64,000 bases of DNA from Diplosphaera chodatii (taxonomy: Eukaryota > Chlorophyta > Trebouxiophyceae > Prasiolales > Stichococcaceae). The stretch covers positions 806,001 through 870,000 of the forward strand of contig JAALGY010000051.1 in NCBI GenBank assembly GCA_032358165.1, written 5' to 3'. Each line of letters starts with the position of its first letter. Positions within the stretch are counted from its first letter, which is position 1. Made by a program: the position numbers and the translations under genes. The notes under the pieces were generated by a model that saw only the letters and a list, made by a program, of their open reading frames with translations, did no database searches and was not told the DNA's origin. Shown one piece after another: positions 44,624 through 56,090 of this stretch.

Positions 44624-47600
44624 CTATGGTGTAGCTGTGGCGTTTGTTGCTGTGCTCACTTGTGGAAACACCTGCAGCAGCAGGTACGTCCTTTGTAGGT
44701 CTAGACACACCCCGCAAACTGCAGCAGTCATGAAGCAGGTGGATCTGTGCAGGCAGGTTGAGGACACTTGAAGTTTGGTGCCGTTTCCGTTCTGCAACTT
44801 CGCTTTGCATGTGCGCGCGGGCATTTGCTCCCCAGCAGGTGTTTGGTGAGACTTCACTGCACTGCGTGATGCGATTTTGGATGTTGGTTGGCACCTGACG
44901 GCGTGGGAAGAAGTTGCCAGTCTGGCGGCGGAAGCGCAAGTAGAACTTGAGGCCCTCAATGAAGTCAGCAAACACGCCGTTCACTCCAAGCTGCACAAGG
45001 CAGGCACACACGACTCACTATCAACTGTCAGGTGTACAGCATCTCTGCCGACGGATGCCATGCGAATGCTATCCAGTAGTGTGGTACGAAAAGGACATAT
45101 GTACGTAGTGGCGCAACTGCGAGGCACAACTGCACTCTCTTACACTCTTCACCTCCTCGATGAAGAGCTCATACCTGCAAAGCAGTCGGCACTGCTCATG
45201 GTCTTCAAGCGAATGAACTTAAACCTGCGCTGGTTCCTGGCATATCTGATAGCAGAGTTTACCCCGTTCTTACAGGCATGGAGTCCACAGAGGTTGCTAG
45301 ACTCACTCGGACATGATGGTCGGTGGCTTGAGGTTGTTGGCGAAGTTCACTGGTTCGTTGCGGAACGTGTATGGGTGAATCTGCAGGCCGAGCAGTTGCG
45401 CCCTGCAACCAGAAGTGACCACAGACAAATGACTTGGAGACAAGTACGCTGACACTTGGGATGTCGTGCATATGATGCCGCATGCTGGACATACCGGATG
45501 GGTCACTGTCATTAGAAGGAGTGAAGCAGCGTGCGGCACATGACGTGCACAGTTCAAGACAGGACAGTAGCCGCAAGCAAAGTCGTGGCACAGATCGCAC
45601 CGCTGGGCCAGGTCGGTGGTGTATTTGATTTTGCCATTCTCGCCGTCAAGGGGCGCAAGGCTGTCCTTGTACGGGCCCAGGGCATCGGCGTATGTGGCAA
45701 CCTCCTTCAAGCCTTTAGTGATGAGGAGCTCCTGCGGAAGTCGAACGGAATGCCACGGCATTGAGGCGGCGCTCCAACGGCGCGTTCAAGATCCAGGGCT
45801 AGACATGCGCGTGCTACATACAGCTATTGGAGTGCTGTTGTTAGCTTCAGTTCCTACATCAGTCAGGGAGCGCGCTGCAAAGCTGATGCGCACCCCATAC
45901 AAGTGGTGAGGCTTTGCGCCGCCGGTAGGTGTCAACACCCCAACACCGCCATCTGGAATCGGCACCTGGAGGATGAGCGGCAGGCCCAGCACCTCTCTTG
46001 ATGGTTTTCCACACACATGTTCGAAACAGGGTAGGCAGCTGTGGGAGTGAGATTGGCCAGCAGGCGTGCGGCCTCATCCAGAGTCGGCCGATACATGGTG
46101 TCTGCACATGCTCCTCACAGCCAGCATGGCAATCCAGGCCAGAATGCTCACTGTGGCATCGTCAGTCAGTTGCACGATTGGCAGGTCTGTCCTCGGGCGC
46201 AGGTACTGCAGGTTCTTCTGCTCAAACGATTGCAGGAAGATGGGCTGCATGAGAGCAACATGATTTCAAATCTCAGCCGTCAGAGTCTGGCGTGCATGGT
46301 GTGTGTGTGCATGCGCATGAAAGCAGCGAGACAGGCGCTGACAGTAGATCAGACGCTGGACATTGTCACGCTGCATCACACAGCCTCCGTGGTATCTGGT
46401 ACAAAGCAGGCAAGTGACCCACCTGCTTGAGCCACCGTTTGCTGTCGAGGCGGCCACCATACCCCTTGCTCTCGATCACCTGCAACATCAGCAGGATCTC
46501 AGCGAGATGAACCTAGGGCAGGTATCGATGAGGCAAGATATACTGGGCTGGCCGCGCCACTCCGGGACCCTCCTCCAATATTGAGGCACTTCAACAGTTG
46601 ATGGCGGCATGTATTGGCACAAACACACATCGCAACCACCTCCAGATACTTCTGCGTCATAGGCTTGCCCATCAGCGCTGGCAGGTTGAAGCTGTCATGC
46701 CATGTGGGGTGCTTGGTCTCAATGTAACCGCCTGCATGCACGTTGGGTCGGACTACCAAATGCTGTTGATGCAGTACTGAGCACACCGTAACAGGGGCTC
46801 GACTGGACATACTGCTGGCAGCAGCAGGCCGCGGTATGGTCGAGCAGCAGGAGCGCTGGAAGGTGGCAAGTGGCAAATGACAGACAATGGCATAAGGCAG
46901 CTCACCAACCACACGCTTGGCAGTGAGGAGGATGTCCAGGTACTCCTCCAGGGTCAGCAGCTTGAAAAGGTCATTGTCTGCATCATCGCGAGGGCAGTGT
47001 CAGCTCCACCGACAAGAGTGCCGAACTCTGCTGGTTTGCAAGGGCATACGGATGTGCACCACAACTGTTGTGGGCGCTGAGATCCAGCACGAGAGCTGCA
47101 CAGCAGGCATGTTGCTTTGCAAAGACGCACATGACTGGTCACGCGCATACACGCGCTGGCGCGCTCTCAGCTGCCTGATCTCTGCCAGGTCAAGGTCCTG
47201 CAGCATAGCAGGCACAGCTCTTGTGGCGGCACAATTGCAGGAATGGCCAGTGACATGGCAGACCACATATGTGCCTTGCGCAGCACCAGCAGTCGCAAGT
47301 GCACACACAATAGCATGCACGCCGGTCGAGTTCAGGAAGTCGATCACATAGGTTCCTGCAGCACAGGACCATAACTGTCAGCACAGGTGGACGTGTGACA
47401 CAGGGCACTGACTGTGTGCAGCACGGCAGGACAACTCGCCAACCTCCTCAGTATCCCAGTCAAGACTCACTGGTGCGGTTGGGAAAGAGGTCGTCTGCAT
47501 TGGTAGTGTTGCTGAGGTTGGGCTGCAGGTGTGGAGCCGGCATGTGAGATAAGCAGGACATACATGTAGCGCCCAGGTACGCACAGCACTCGGATTCTGG

Positions 47601-48184
47601 AGCGGGGTCAGATCTAACAGGCTAGCATGATCACCTCATGGCGGAGGATGAGGTGGCCGTCCCGGGTCAGTACTGTGTCACCCTCGACGAAGTCCGCTCC
47701 CTGCGACCCTTGTCGCCAGATTGTCAGCCGTAGTCTGTGAAGCAGCCGCCTGGTGCAACAAAACCTCCACACGAGGGCGGCAGCAGGCCAGCAGCAGCGC
47801 ACCAGGGCGATGGCCTGCTCGTAGGCCTCGCGCGTCTCCTCCGGCAGCTCGCCTGCAGGGCACGGCCGCAGACACGCTCATCAGACGAGTGAGGGCACCC
47901 GGCACGGGCGTTGGTTGACGTCGGACATCACACGCCTGCTCGGCGAAGGGCGCACCGCTCGAGCCGCGGTGCGCAATGGCGTAGGGGCCGGCGGAGGTGG
48001 GCGCCAAGGGGGTGGGGTCCCTGGGCCGGTTGGCCTCGTACACGGAGTTGCCCTGCACCAGGTAGCCACGGGGCTGTGCGCCGCCTTGGCCGCCATCGCC
48101 CGGGCCGCTGCGTGCGGCTGCATTGCCGGCCGCCACCACGAACACCAGCACCGCCAGGGCGCATGCGGCGCGGTTGCTCGCCAT
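44624..48184 (-). CDS. GDPD: Secreted glycerophosphodiester phosphodiesterase, copy 3
   Basis: Third tandem paralogue. Signal peptide MASNRAACALAVLVFVVAAG then NAAARSGPG. Catalytic IAHRGSSG, PEETREAYEQAIAL and GADFVEGDTVLTRDGHLILR followed by HE are all present. Later blocks: NLSNTTNADDLFPNRT, TYVIDFLNSTGVHAI, LAEIRQLRARQRVYARDQS, LFKLLTLEEYLDILLTAKRV, GYIETKHPTWHDSFNLPALM, SKGYGGRLDSKRWLKQ, PIFLQSFEQKNLQYLRPRTD, IPDGGVGVLTPTGG, LLITKGLKEVATYADALGPY, IHPYTFRNEPVNFANNLKPP and LGVNGVFADFIEGLKFYLRF. The last exon VFPQVSTATNATATP ends at 44624-44626. It is the most diverged of the three near the N-terminus and in the PIPDGGVG loop. Its C-terminal peptide is nearly identical to copy 2 and differs more from copy 1, suggesting that copies 2 and 3 are the closest pair. 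Confidence 0.92.
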
Positions 48185-49648
48185 GTTGTGTTCCTAGAGT
48201 CATGTGAACAGGTGCCATCATATCCTTAGCAAGCTGCCATGCTCGCACTTGCGCCAGCTGTGTGTGGTCTTCAGCAAGTGGTCGGCGGCGTGTACGCCGC
48301 CATGCGGGAAAGAATCACATGAGGCTGTAGTGATGAAACATTGCTAAGCGACTGCAGACTTGTCATGGCTGTGCATGTTGCACAGTGAGCAGCTAGATGT
48401 GTGAGCAGCTAGATGATATGGCGGCACTTTGAGTGACGGCGCAGTCTATAATGTGGTGTTCACCATGGTGCGGCATGCTGCCATCGTGGCGCGACAGAGC
48501 GGTAGAGTAACTCATGAATGCTGCCTCGATCCAAGCTACAACAGGGACGGAGGCACAGCCAAGCAGGGTACTGCTGCATGGATCTCTATCGCAATCCGTG
48601 CGTGTACAGCAGTTCTGTCTGCGCTCTGTATGACCCATGCGGGTACGCTCCAAAGTATCGAAGCGCCGGCTGTCTGCTGTTCTGGCACCAGGTGTGGCAG
48701 TCAAACGACATGTTGGGACCGCATGCATGCACATGCACTGGGTAGTCGCATGGCGATCATCGCAGCACTGGCAGGCTTGCAGCACCATGTCGGGAACACA
48801 GAAGCACGGAGACTGAATTCAATGTACATCCTGTGCATGCCCTTTGACGGCAGCCTTGATGTCAATGCGTGATGGATGCACAACCCGAAATGCGCTCGCT
48901 CGGCAGCGCAGGGGAGCGTAGCGCTATGCGCATCCGCAATGCCTACGATTGATCAATTAGATCGTACTGGGTGCTGTTGCCTGGTGACCTTCAGCTGATG
49001 CAGCCATTGCACCTGATCGTTGCGCTTGCAGGGCTCCAGCTAGGTCTTGGCCGGCTGCATGCGCAGGCAATGGCGGCGATACCGCCGCAATGAAGCGTCC
49101 ACTGCACCGCGCCATCCTGGCGGCCTCCATTGTACACAAGTGGGAATATGCTACGCTGTTTGTGCCAATCGGCCTGGGCTGTCCCAGGAACCTTATGAGA
49201 CTACCATCACGCAGGCATCCCGAGCTGCTCAGCGACTGCATCACTGCAACCATTGCCAGCTGCAGTCCTGCAGATGGTGGATCCAAGTTGCGAGTAATGC
49301 ATGTCACTGCGTTCTTATGTGCATCTGCCTGATGACGGGCTGCTAGGAAGTCTGCTGCGCAAGCACCATCCCGGGGCCAGATATCTTGCAGCTGACATTC
49401 CCATGCATCGATTTGCCAGTGCTGCAGACAAGTTCAGGTAAGTTGCCGCACCTGACACCCAGCTCTATGAGCGAAAGTGCTGGCGATCATAACCACAATA
49501 TGTCAGATCAAGCGTGTACGTTCTGCACTCTTTGCTGCATGCTGCATTGCATGATGCCCGTGGCATGCTGATCGCCATGGTCATCAGCATGGTGTGCGAT
49601 CGGCCCTACCTTCACGCGGGTGTCTAGGATGTGAAGCCTGAGTGTCAC
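48185..49648. other. Divergent intergenic region, GDPD copy 3/SDR
   Basis: About 1.46 kb holding the promoters of both genes. It has a 147-codon plus-strand frame (48429-48872) and others of about 80-115 codons on both strands. None shows hydrophobic, domain or codon-bias signals of a real protein. Confidence 0.5.
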
Positions 49649-51484
49649 ATGTCCAGGGCACCGCTGACGAACAGGCTGCAGCGGGGTGCCGCACCCTTCA
49701 CATCGCAGCGCACGGCACGGCACAGAGCAGCGGGGCGCCGCAGCAGCGGCGTGCGCACCATGGCAGGGGGCAGGATTACGGGGAAGAACGTGGTGGTCAC
49801 GGGAGCAGGCCGTGGCATCGGCCTGGAGGTGCTCACTGCATGCTGGCTTGCCAGGCATCTCGATGGTGCGGCGTCCACCTGCCTTGGCACTGCACATTTT
49901 GGTGCAGCGGTCTGAAGTCAGATGCGCTCAAGACGGCGGTCATCACGCAGGAGGGAGTCGGCGGCTGCCTTGAGCAGACCAGGATGAGTAGTAGGGCCAT
50001 AGGCTGTCTCACGCCATGCTTGCCCTGCCCTGCAGTTCGCCAGGCAGTTCCAGCAGCGCGGGAACCAGGTGATCGCCACCGTGCGGCAGCAGGGCGCGGG
50101 GCAGCAGCTGCAGGACGCGCTCGGCGGCGACGTCAAGGTGATGCAGCTGGACGTGGCGGACCGCGTCCATTAAGGCATTTGCGGAGGAGGCCAAGGCAGC
50201 GGTCGATCACGTTGACGTGCTCATCAACAACGCAGGCGCGCCATGTTGTCGCTGCGCCGTGATGAGGCATGCAGCAGTGTACATGGTGCACACAGGTCTG
50301 GCCTGCAGCCAGCACGTGGACCAGGTGCCGGTCATGGTGCAGCATGTGTTTGAGGACAGCAGCAGCAGCGGCAGCAGCCGCTCTTTGGGCGGGGTTGCTG
50401 CTGCAGATTGCTGGAGCCTGCGGCTGGCAGTCAGTGCGCCTCCTGATCCGCAGGCATCCTGATCTACAGCGACCTCCAGAGCGTCTCGGCGGACGACATG
50501 CTGGACTGCTTCCGGGTAAACGCGATGGGGCCGCTGCTCACGTCGCAGGCGCTGCTCAACGCCGGACTGCTTGGGGGCAGCCGCCGCAGCATCATCGGCA
50601 ACGTCACCTCCAAGGTGCCTGGGGATGTCACTCGGCTGCTGCTCATGTGGCTGCGGCCTTGAGGGGTGGCACACGGGTGGGCTTGGCAGATGCGCCAGTG
50701 AGCTTGTGGCATGGGACGAAGCCTCTGGTGCTCACCTATGCACCACCACAACCCACAGTTCTCTGGGCCTGGGGATGCAACAGTGGATGATAGACTGCTT
50801 GATTGAATGGCCAACACCAGTGTCTGTGCTGCCAGGTGGGGTCCAATGCAGACAACGGCAGCGGCGGCGGATATGCTTACCGTGCGTCAAAGGCAGCGCT
50901 CAACATCAGTAAGCCATTCTGCTCGTGGCACAATGGTGCAGAATAACGCATGCTCACCAGACCTGGCAACCGTGTGAGAAGTTCATCCAGTTCTTGGTGT
51001 CTCCCTGGCCGTAGTCAACACCAGCATGTCCATAGACCTGAAGGACCGGGGGGTGACCTCCGTCCTGCTGCACCCGGCAAGTTGCCGTGCTTCCATAGCT
51101 GACTTGCTGAAACCAGACGCACGAACATTGTGCAGTGGTGATGCTGGGCTGTGTTGTGCCATTGTGGCGGTTTCATCCTCTAAACGCTGGCAGTCTGCTG
51201 CAGGGCTGGGTCAGGACAGACATGACCTCCCGCAACGGACTGATTGATGCAGCAGAGTCAGCCGGCGGCCTGATCAGCGTCCTGGAATCAAATCTGCCAC
51301 TCAACGGCCACTGGTGCGCATGTCGGACAACCTGCCGAGTGACATGATGGCATGTGTCGAAGCATGCACATGTTAGCATGCATATTGGATGGGACATCAA
51401 GCAGCTGTCAGTGACGAGGCACCTCAGGAGAAGTCTGCAAATGCTTGCAGGTATGACTACAAGCACGAAGAGATTCCGTGGTGA
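49649..51484 (+). CDS. Short-chain dehydrogenase/reductase (C-factor-like) with a frameshift
   Basis: Classical Rossmann-fold SDR using NAD(P)H. Exon 1 starts at the ATG at 49649 (MSRAPLTNRLQRGAAPFTSQ, possibly a transit peptide); MAGG at 49760 is an alternative start. It contains the cofactor motif VVVTGAGRGIGLE. Exon 2 (about 50035-50230) reads FARQFQQRGNQVIATVRQQG, VKVMQLDVAD and then, after a +1 shift, SIKAFAEEAKAAVDHVDVLI and NNAG. Later exons give SVSADDMLDCFRVNAMGPLL, SIIGNVTSK, the catalytic YAYRASKAALN (Tyr and Lys), SMSIDLKDRGVTSVLLHP, GWVRTDM and LPLNGHW joined to YDYKHEEIPW then TGA at 51482. That ending is typical of the cyanobacterial and algal C-factor-like SDR group. The coding frame breaks at about 50161-50164: one base is missing relative to the expected Asp-x-Ala-Ser-Ile reading, giving TAA at 50171. 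Confidence 0.8.
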
Positions 51485-52041
51485 CTGGGCACTTCAGGAG
51501 TATTATCGCAGGCGGCGTTACAACATGCGAATTCAAATGGGGTCATTGGCTCAATGTATTGACATGACGGCATGCTGGCGAGGCACCACCTGCCGTGGCA
51601 TCAGGTGCCAGCGGCTTTGTTCAGAGGAGCCGCTGAACGAAATGTAGATCCCCTGCCCGAAACAATGTTGCAAGAAACCCAACCTCTAGATCGGAGTACA
51701 GCCTGCAGATACCCTGATAGGCTTGGCAGCTCTGCTGATTCCTCATGTGGCTACAAACCATGCCAGATACAATACTCCTCCAGGACGCGGCATAGTCTGT
51801 CAATACCCCCACACTATGGCTTGTTTGCAACTTCCTGATGTCATTGGAGCAAACCCCTTCCTGCTGATCAGGAACATTGTTAGATAGCCAGATGTAATGA
51901 CTACCCAGACTTCGCCTACTTTGCAATGGCTACGCTGTCACGAGCGCACTGCTGCATTCCCAACTTCTCCAGGGGCTCATGTGTACTGACACCATGTTCC
52001 AGCGCACCTGGCTGTCTTCGATCCTAACATGTCCTTGCTAC
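51485..52041. other. Convergent 3' region, SDR/PAP2-A
   Basis: Facing stop codons with about 560 bp between. AT-richer; no coding feature seen. Confidence 0.55.
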
Positions 52042-54752
52042 TCACACCATCTGCGTCGCAGCAGGCTGCGGCTGCCCCGGCGGTGACAGGCCATTGGGTG
52101 TTGTTGCTGGCGGCGCAGCATGCATACCGACAGAGGGAGCCTGCGTCAGCTCTGCATCGCCATTGATGTTGTCCAAGCTGCAGCCATGCACACGAACGTG
52201 TCAGCAGCAGCAGCACGTTGCAACCTGACCAGCTTCGTCCTGGGTCTACAGTTCCACCATTGATGCGCTGGGCCACCCTGGCAGCAGGTGGTGGATGCAG
52301 ACACCCACGCACCTGTGCATCGACTCGAATTCGGGGCCTGCGGGGCCACGCTACACCGAGTAAGTGCCACACTCAGAACAGGACTGGTCATGCACATGGC
52401 TGCACGTGCTTTGCTTGCTGGTCTCACCCTGTCCGATGACATACTTGGCGGTCGGGATGGCCTGCAGTGAAGTGCCGGCTTCATATCGTGCTGGCATCGT
52501 ACTGCAGGACACCTCCTTAGCCTTGTGGCATCCATTGCGATCACAGCTGGCAGGCGAAACAGAAATTGGCAATGCACCTTGAGCACGAAGATGGTCCCAA
52601 ACAATGCTCCCAGCATGAACCCGCCAACGACATCGGCGGGGTGGTGACGGAAGTCGACGATGCGGCTGAGGCCCATACCCCACCCAAAGCAGATCTGCGC
52701 ACGTTGGAAAGAGACAGAGTCAGCCAAGGGGCGACAAGCGGGGTGCAGGCCTGTGCCATCAGCACATCTGCCGCTGCAGCCGCTTTGACATGCTTGCAGC
52801 ACAGCTACAACTGGAGAAGTGTTGTTGTCTGGAGCTTACCTGAAGTAGCACCCAGTATATGGCCAGCGCTGAGCCAAAGTCGTTGCACCACATCCTCCGT
52901 CTGCAATCGCGCGGGGCCTACACAGGGTGTGACCAAATGAGTGGCTGACCACATCCGAGTTGCCCTGCATCGCAGCATGCTTGCAAAGAGCTGACCTGTG
53001 TCAGGCACCTTTTACCTGAGCGGAGGTCTTTGCCGCATCACGCATTATGCAGTGCCGTGGGCGATAGTAGAGGCACCACAAGCAGTACCTGCAGTGACCA
53101 CCCAGCGGCATCTCGACTACTGTAGTCCCACAACAACCAGGAGACACGGAGGAACAGCGCTCAAACAGGACAGCGGTCAGCATGGAGCCTGGCACAGGCT
53201 GCAAGGCATGACTCACCCGCAGTTGAACAAGGCAAAGACCGTGGTGCTGGCAGCATGTCCTGCATACGGACCTTGGCAGTCAACCAACAGAGATATGCGA
53301 ACAAGGCGGGCAGGTCAGATTCCACACCAGAGCAAAATCTGGTGCAGCAGGCAAGCCCGAACACCCAGCTATCGGTAGGCTGTGCTTGCGTCCTGACAGC
53401 AGTTGCGCATGGCGTGCGAGCAAACTCAGTGAGCCGCCCCGCACCCGAGATGAAGGACGAGCGGGCCGAGTTCTGGTCGTGCTCGCTGGCGCGGCAGGGG
53501 AAGCTGGCCAGCGACTGCGCCGACGAGGTGCCGATTGCCAGCGGCTGCCCCGAGAGCGTGCTGCCCGCCGGCACCTGGCAGTCCGCCTCTTGCAGAAAGT
53601 CGGGGCTGCAGCCAGTGCACATCGCGACGGTGACACCGCCAGTCGGTCGTGCAATGCCGTGGCCATGCGGTGACAAGTACAGCGTCAGAACACACCACAT
53701 TCGAAGTGCCGGAGATGCGGCGGAGGGACTCTGCGGAGGCGCAAGCCCCTGTGCCACTCGGCTCACCGCAGTACACCAGTGGATATCTTGGTGACCTCCG
53801 ACAGGAAGGTGGTGAAAAGGAACGCCAGCACCACGTCGATGAAGAAGTGCAGCACCGTGGACAGCGCCATCGTGATGTTTCGGTGCACCTGATGAGCAAA
53901 CACCAGCTCCGTCTGAGTCATGCACCCTTCAGTCTGACTGGGGCGCCATCACGTATAGTGAATGCTTCTGAGATGCAGGTGAAGCGCTCAAACACGATGT
54001 GCCAGCTGGATGGCCTGCACCTTTCTGAACAGGACGCACTCGCCGACAAACAGGCTGGTGAGGATGAAGAAGAAGGGGATCACGACGGACACCCAAGCGG
54101 GGATGCTGTCAGCCTTCTCTGGGTAGGAGATGCTGGAGTCGTATATCGAAAACGGCCGAGGGTTGGGAGACAGGCCCCCTGCGCAACAGGATGCGCGCAC
54201 ATCACAATGACTGGACCCGTGTCGGCCGGCATGTCAGCTCAATGACTGCTTGCAGCCGGGATGATGGTCTGCCAGACACGCAATGAAGCGCAGCGCACAG
54301 TGGACGACGCCCATCATTGCGACGGGTATGACCGTGATGGTTGTCGTCGCCCAGAGCTGCGACCTGATGATGAACACCAGGTCGATGTCCCTGATCTGTA
54401 GGCGACCGCACGGCGTGCAGTCAGCGCACTTCGTGTTGACACCCGATGGCGCAGATCATTTGACACACATACATCTGCAACTTCAAGAACATGCAGCCGG
54501 CTGCGGGGCACAACAGCAACGCAGACGCACCTGTCAAGCGTCATAGGCGCGTGCTCGCGGCGATGCAGTGAAGGGCACGGGATCTGTGATCTTGCTGCCC
54601 GGCAGGCAGCTCCTGTGCCATATAGGATTGATGAGATTGGCACGGAACGGTTTGGTGGGCGAGACACCGCAGAACCGTATCTTTACGGTTGCAAGTGAAC
54701 AACCCCAGAGCACACATGATGGCATTGTAGTCGTAAGCAGTTGCGGATGCAA
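52042..54752 (-). CDS. PAP2/lipid phosphate phosphatase paralogue A, many introns, in-frame TGA
   Basis: Membrane phosphatase of the PAP2/LPP family, acting on phosphatidate or similar lipid phosphates. About twelve short exons. Blocks: LPGSKITDPVPFTASPRARA, then IRDIDLVFIIRSQLWATTIT, FSIYDSSISYPEKADSIPAW, VHRNITMALSTVLHFFIDVV, motif 1 KISTGVLRP (split by an intron), CQVPAGSTLSGQPLAIGTSS, motif 2 FISGHAASTTVFALFNCG (split after Ser), CLWCLYYRPRHCIM, NDFGSALAIYWVLLQ, ICFGWGMGLSRIVDFRHHPA with motif 3 Arg and His plus DVVGG, AIPTAKYVIGQG, and last exon TTPNGLSPPGQPQPAATQMV ending at 52042. Exon 1 ends YDA-TGA-Q where paralogue B has IAWQ, so a Trp codon is now a stop (54534-54536). The next donor also looks weak. 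Start is uncertain. It may be a decaying gene or start downstream. Confidence 0.68.
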
Positions 54753-56090
54753 AGCATGCCGTAGACAGAAACCTACCGCTTCGCTCGTACGTCATCTCCA
54801 TCAGCATTATTAGCCTGCTCGGACGAAGGCTGTTCAGGTGCGGTTGGTGTCATGCCGCACCTACCGTCGCCGCAGCTAGCCCCCCACGCACGTTTACCTG
54901 GAAACCAACTCACGCTTCAGTCTATCCATGTGACTGATACACATTAGAGGCACCCCGAAGGTGCTGCGGCCAATTGCATGTTCAGACCACCAAATTCGCG
55001 CGTGTCTAGATATCGGTCTCAGCGACGAGGGAGAGCCAGCTGGTTAAAAATATTGCTGCAAAGGCCGTCAAGAGCGTCTCACATCCTACTGTTTGCTACA
55101 TATCGTTCTACACAACGTGTTTGCGCATCTGCGAGTGAATGCGGGAGCGACCGACGGCGCGTTCAGGCTGAGCTGGTACAGTGGCACACGCTCAGAAGCT
55201 GACGAGCAAATGGCGCATGGGCACCGTGCCGATCCAAGAGCGCCTGAATATGGTTGCGCGAGCCTCAAATTGGCCTTGCATGCAGCGCTGCCATGAGGCC
55301 GTTGGATTTGGGTCATTGGAGGCCCTGCCAGCTGCACCCCATGCAGTGACATCATCAGACCGGATGAGAGCGCCCGAAGGAGCACAACCCGGCCGCCAGT
55401 TCACAACGATCGTTGAAAGAGTCTACTGTCGCACGCTCCTAGCGGTGCAACGTTCAGCGATCACTTCGGCTGTGTGCTGGTCAGATCCATTGGCAAGCAA
55501 AGCAACAGACCTGCTGCTGACGTCCCGCATCGGTCCGGAGCGAGCTGACAGCTGTTTGTCAGGTCGTCATGGCGGGTTTTCGCGCCAGAGCAGCTGGTGA
55601 ACGTGCGCAAACGGGTGATGGCCAGTACCAGCAGCGGCCCCTAACCATTGTCATGACCGTCAGAAATTGCTCAAGATGACTCATTTGTCAGACTTGAGTC
55701 AGACTCGAGGCTCGAGTGGGAACACCTGTAACGTTGGCCAAGTGCTCCAGAGGTGAAGCTTAATGTTGAGTTACAGTCGCGTCCTGGGCAGCACTCGAAC
55801 AGTTTGACGAGTCACGAAACATGCCAGAACTTCTGCTGAACTAACTACTTCTTGACACTGCGCTTGAGCACAACTTGCCATGCATCACCCCAGGCACATG
55901 CACACCTCACTCGGTCTGCAGGAGGACAAAATGCTTCCAGTGCACAAGTGAACGGTCACAGGTTCTGGGGCAGGTTGGCGAACTGAGAGGGCCAGCACAC
56001 CCTGCCATCCACCAACATGAACTCTGCCATCAGCTCAACACCCGCCGCAGTAGGCTGTCGCCACTTCTCAGGCACTTCAGTGCCTCCGCT
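54753..56090. other. Spacer between PAP2 paralogues
   Basis: About 1.3 kb upstream of PAP2-A and downstream of PAP2-B. A plus-strand frame at 55181-55600 has no recognisable content. A short palindrome (ACTCGAG-G-CTCGAGT) lies near 55706. Any missing first exon of PAP2-A should be in here. Confidence 0.5.

Noticed and set aside
48429..48872. 147-codon plus-strand frame as a gene
   Set aside because: No domain, no coding-like composition, and it lies in an AT-richer divergent promoter region.
54534..54536. TGA in PAP2-A as a selenocysteine codon
   Set aside because: The paralogue has Trp, not Cys, at this site, the site is not catalytic, and I see no obvious downstream SECIS-like element; a nonsense change is simpler.
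54534..54536. TGA read as Trp under a variant genetic code
   Set aside because: TGA serves as the terminator of many clearly bounded genes here, including CHLD, SDH1, PEX12 and ELIP.
55181..55600. 139-codon plus-strand frame as a gene between the PAP2 copies
   Set aside because: No recognisable motif, no clear start context and overlapping frames on the other strand; composition resembles intergenic DNA.
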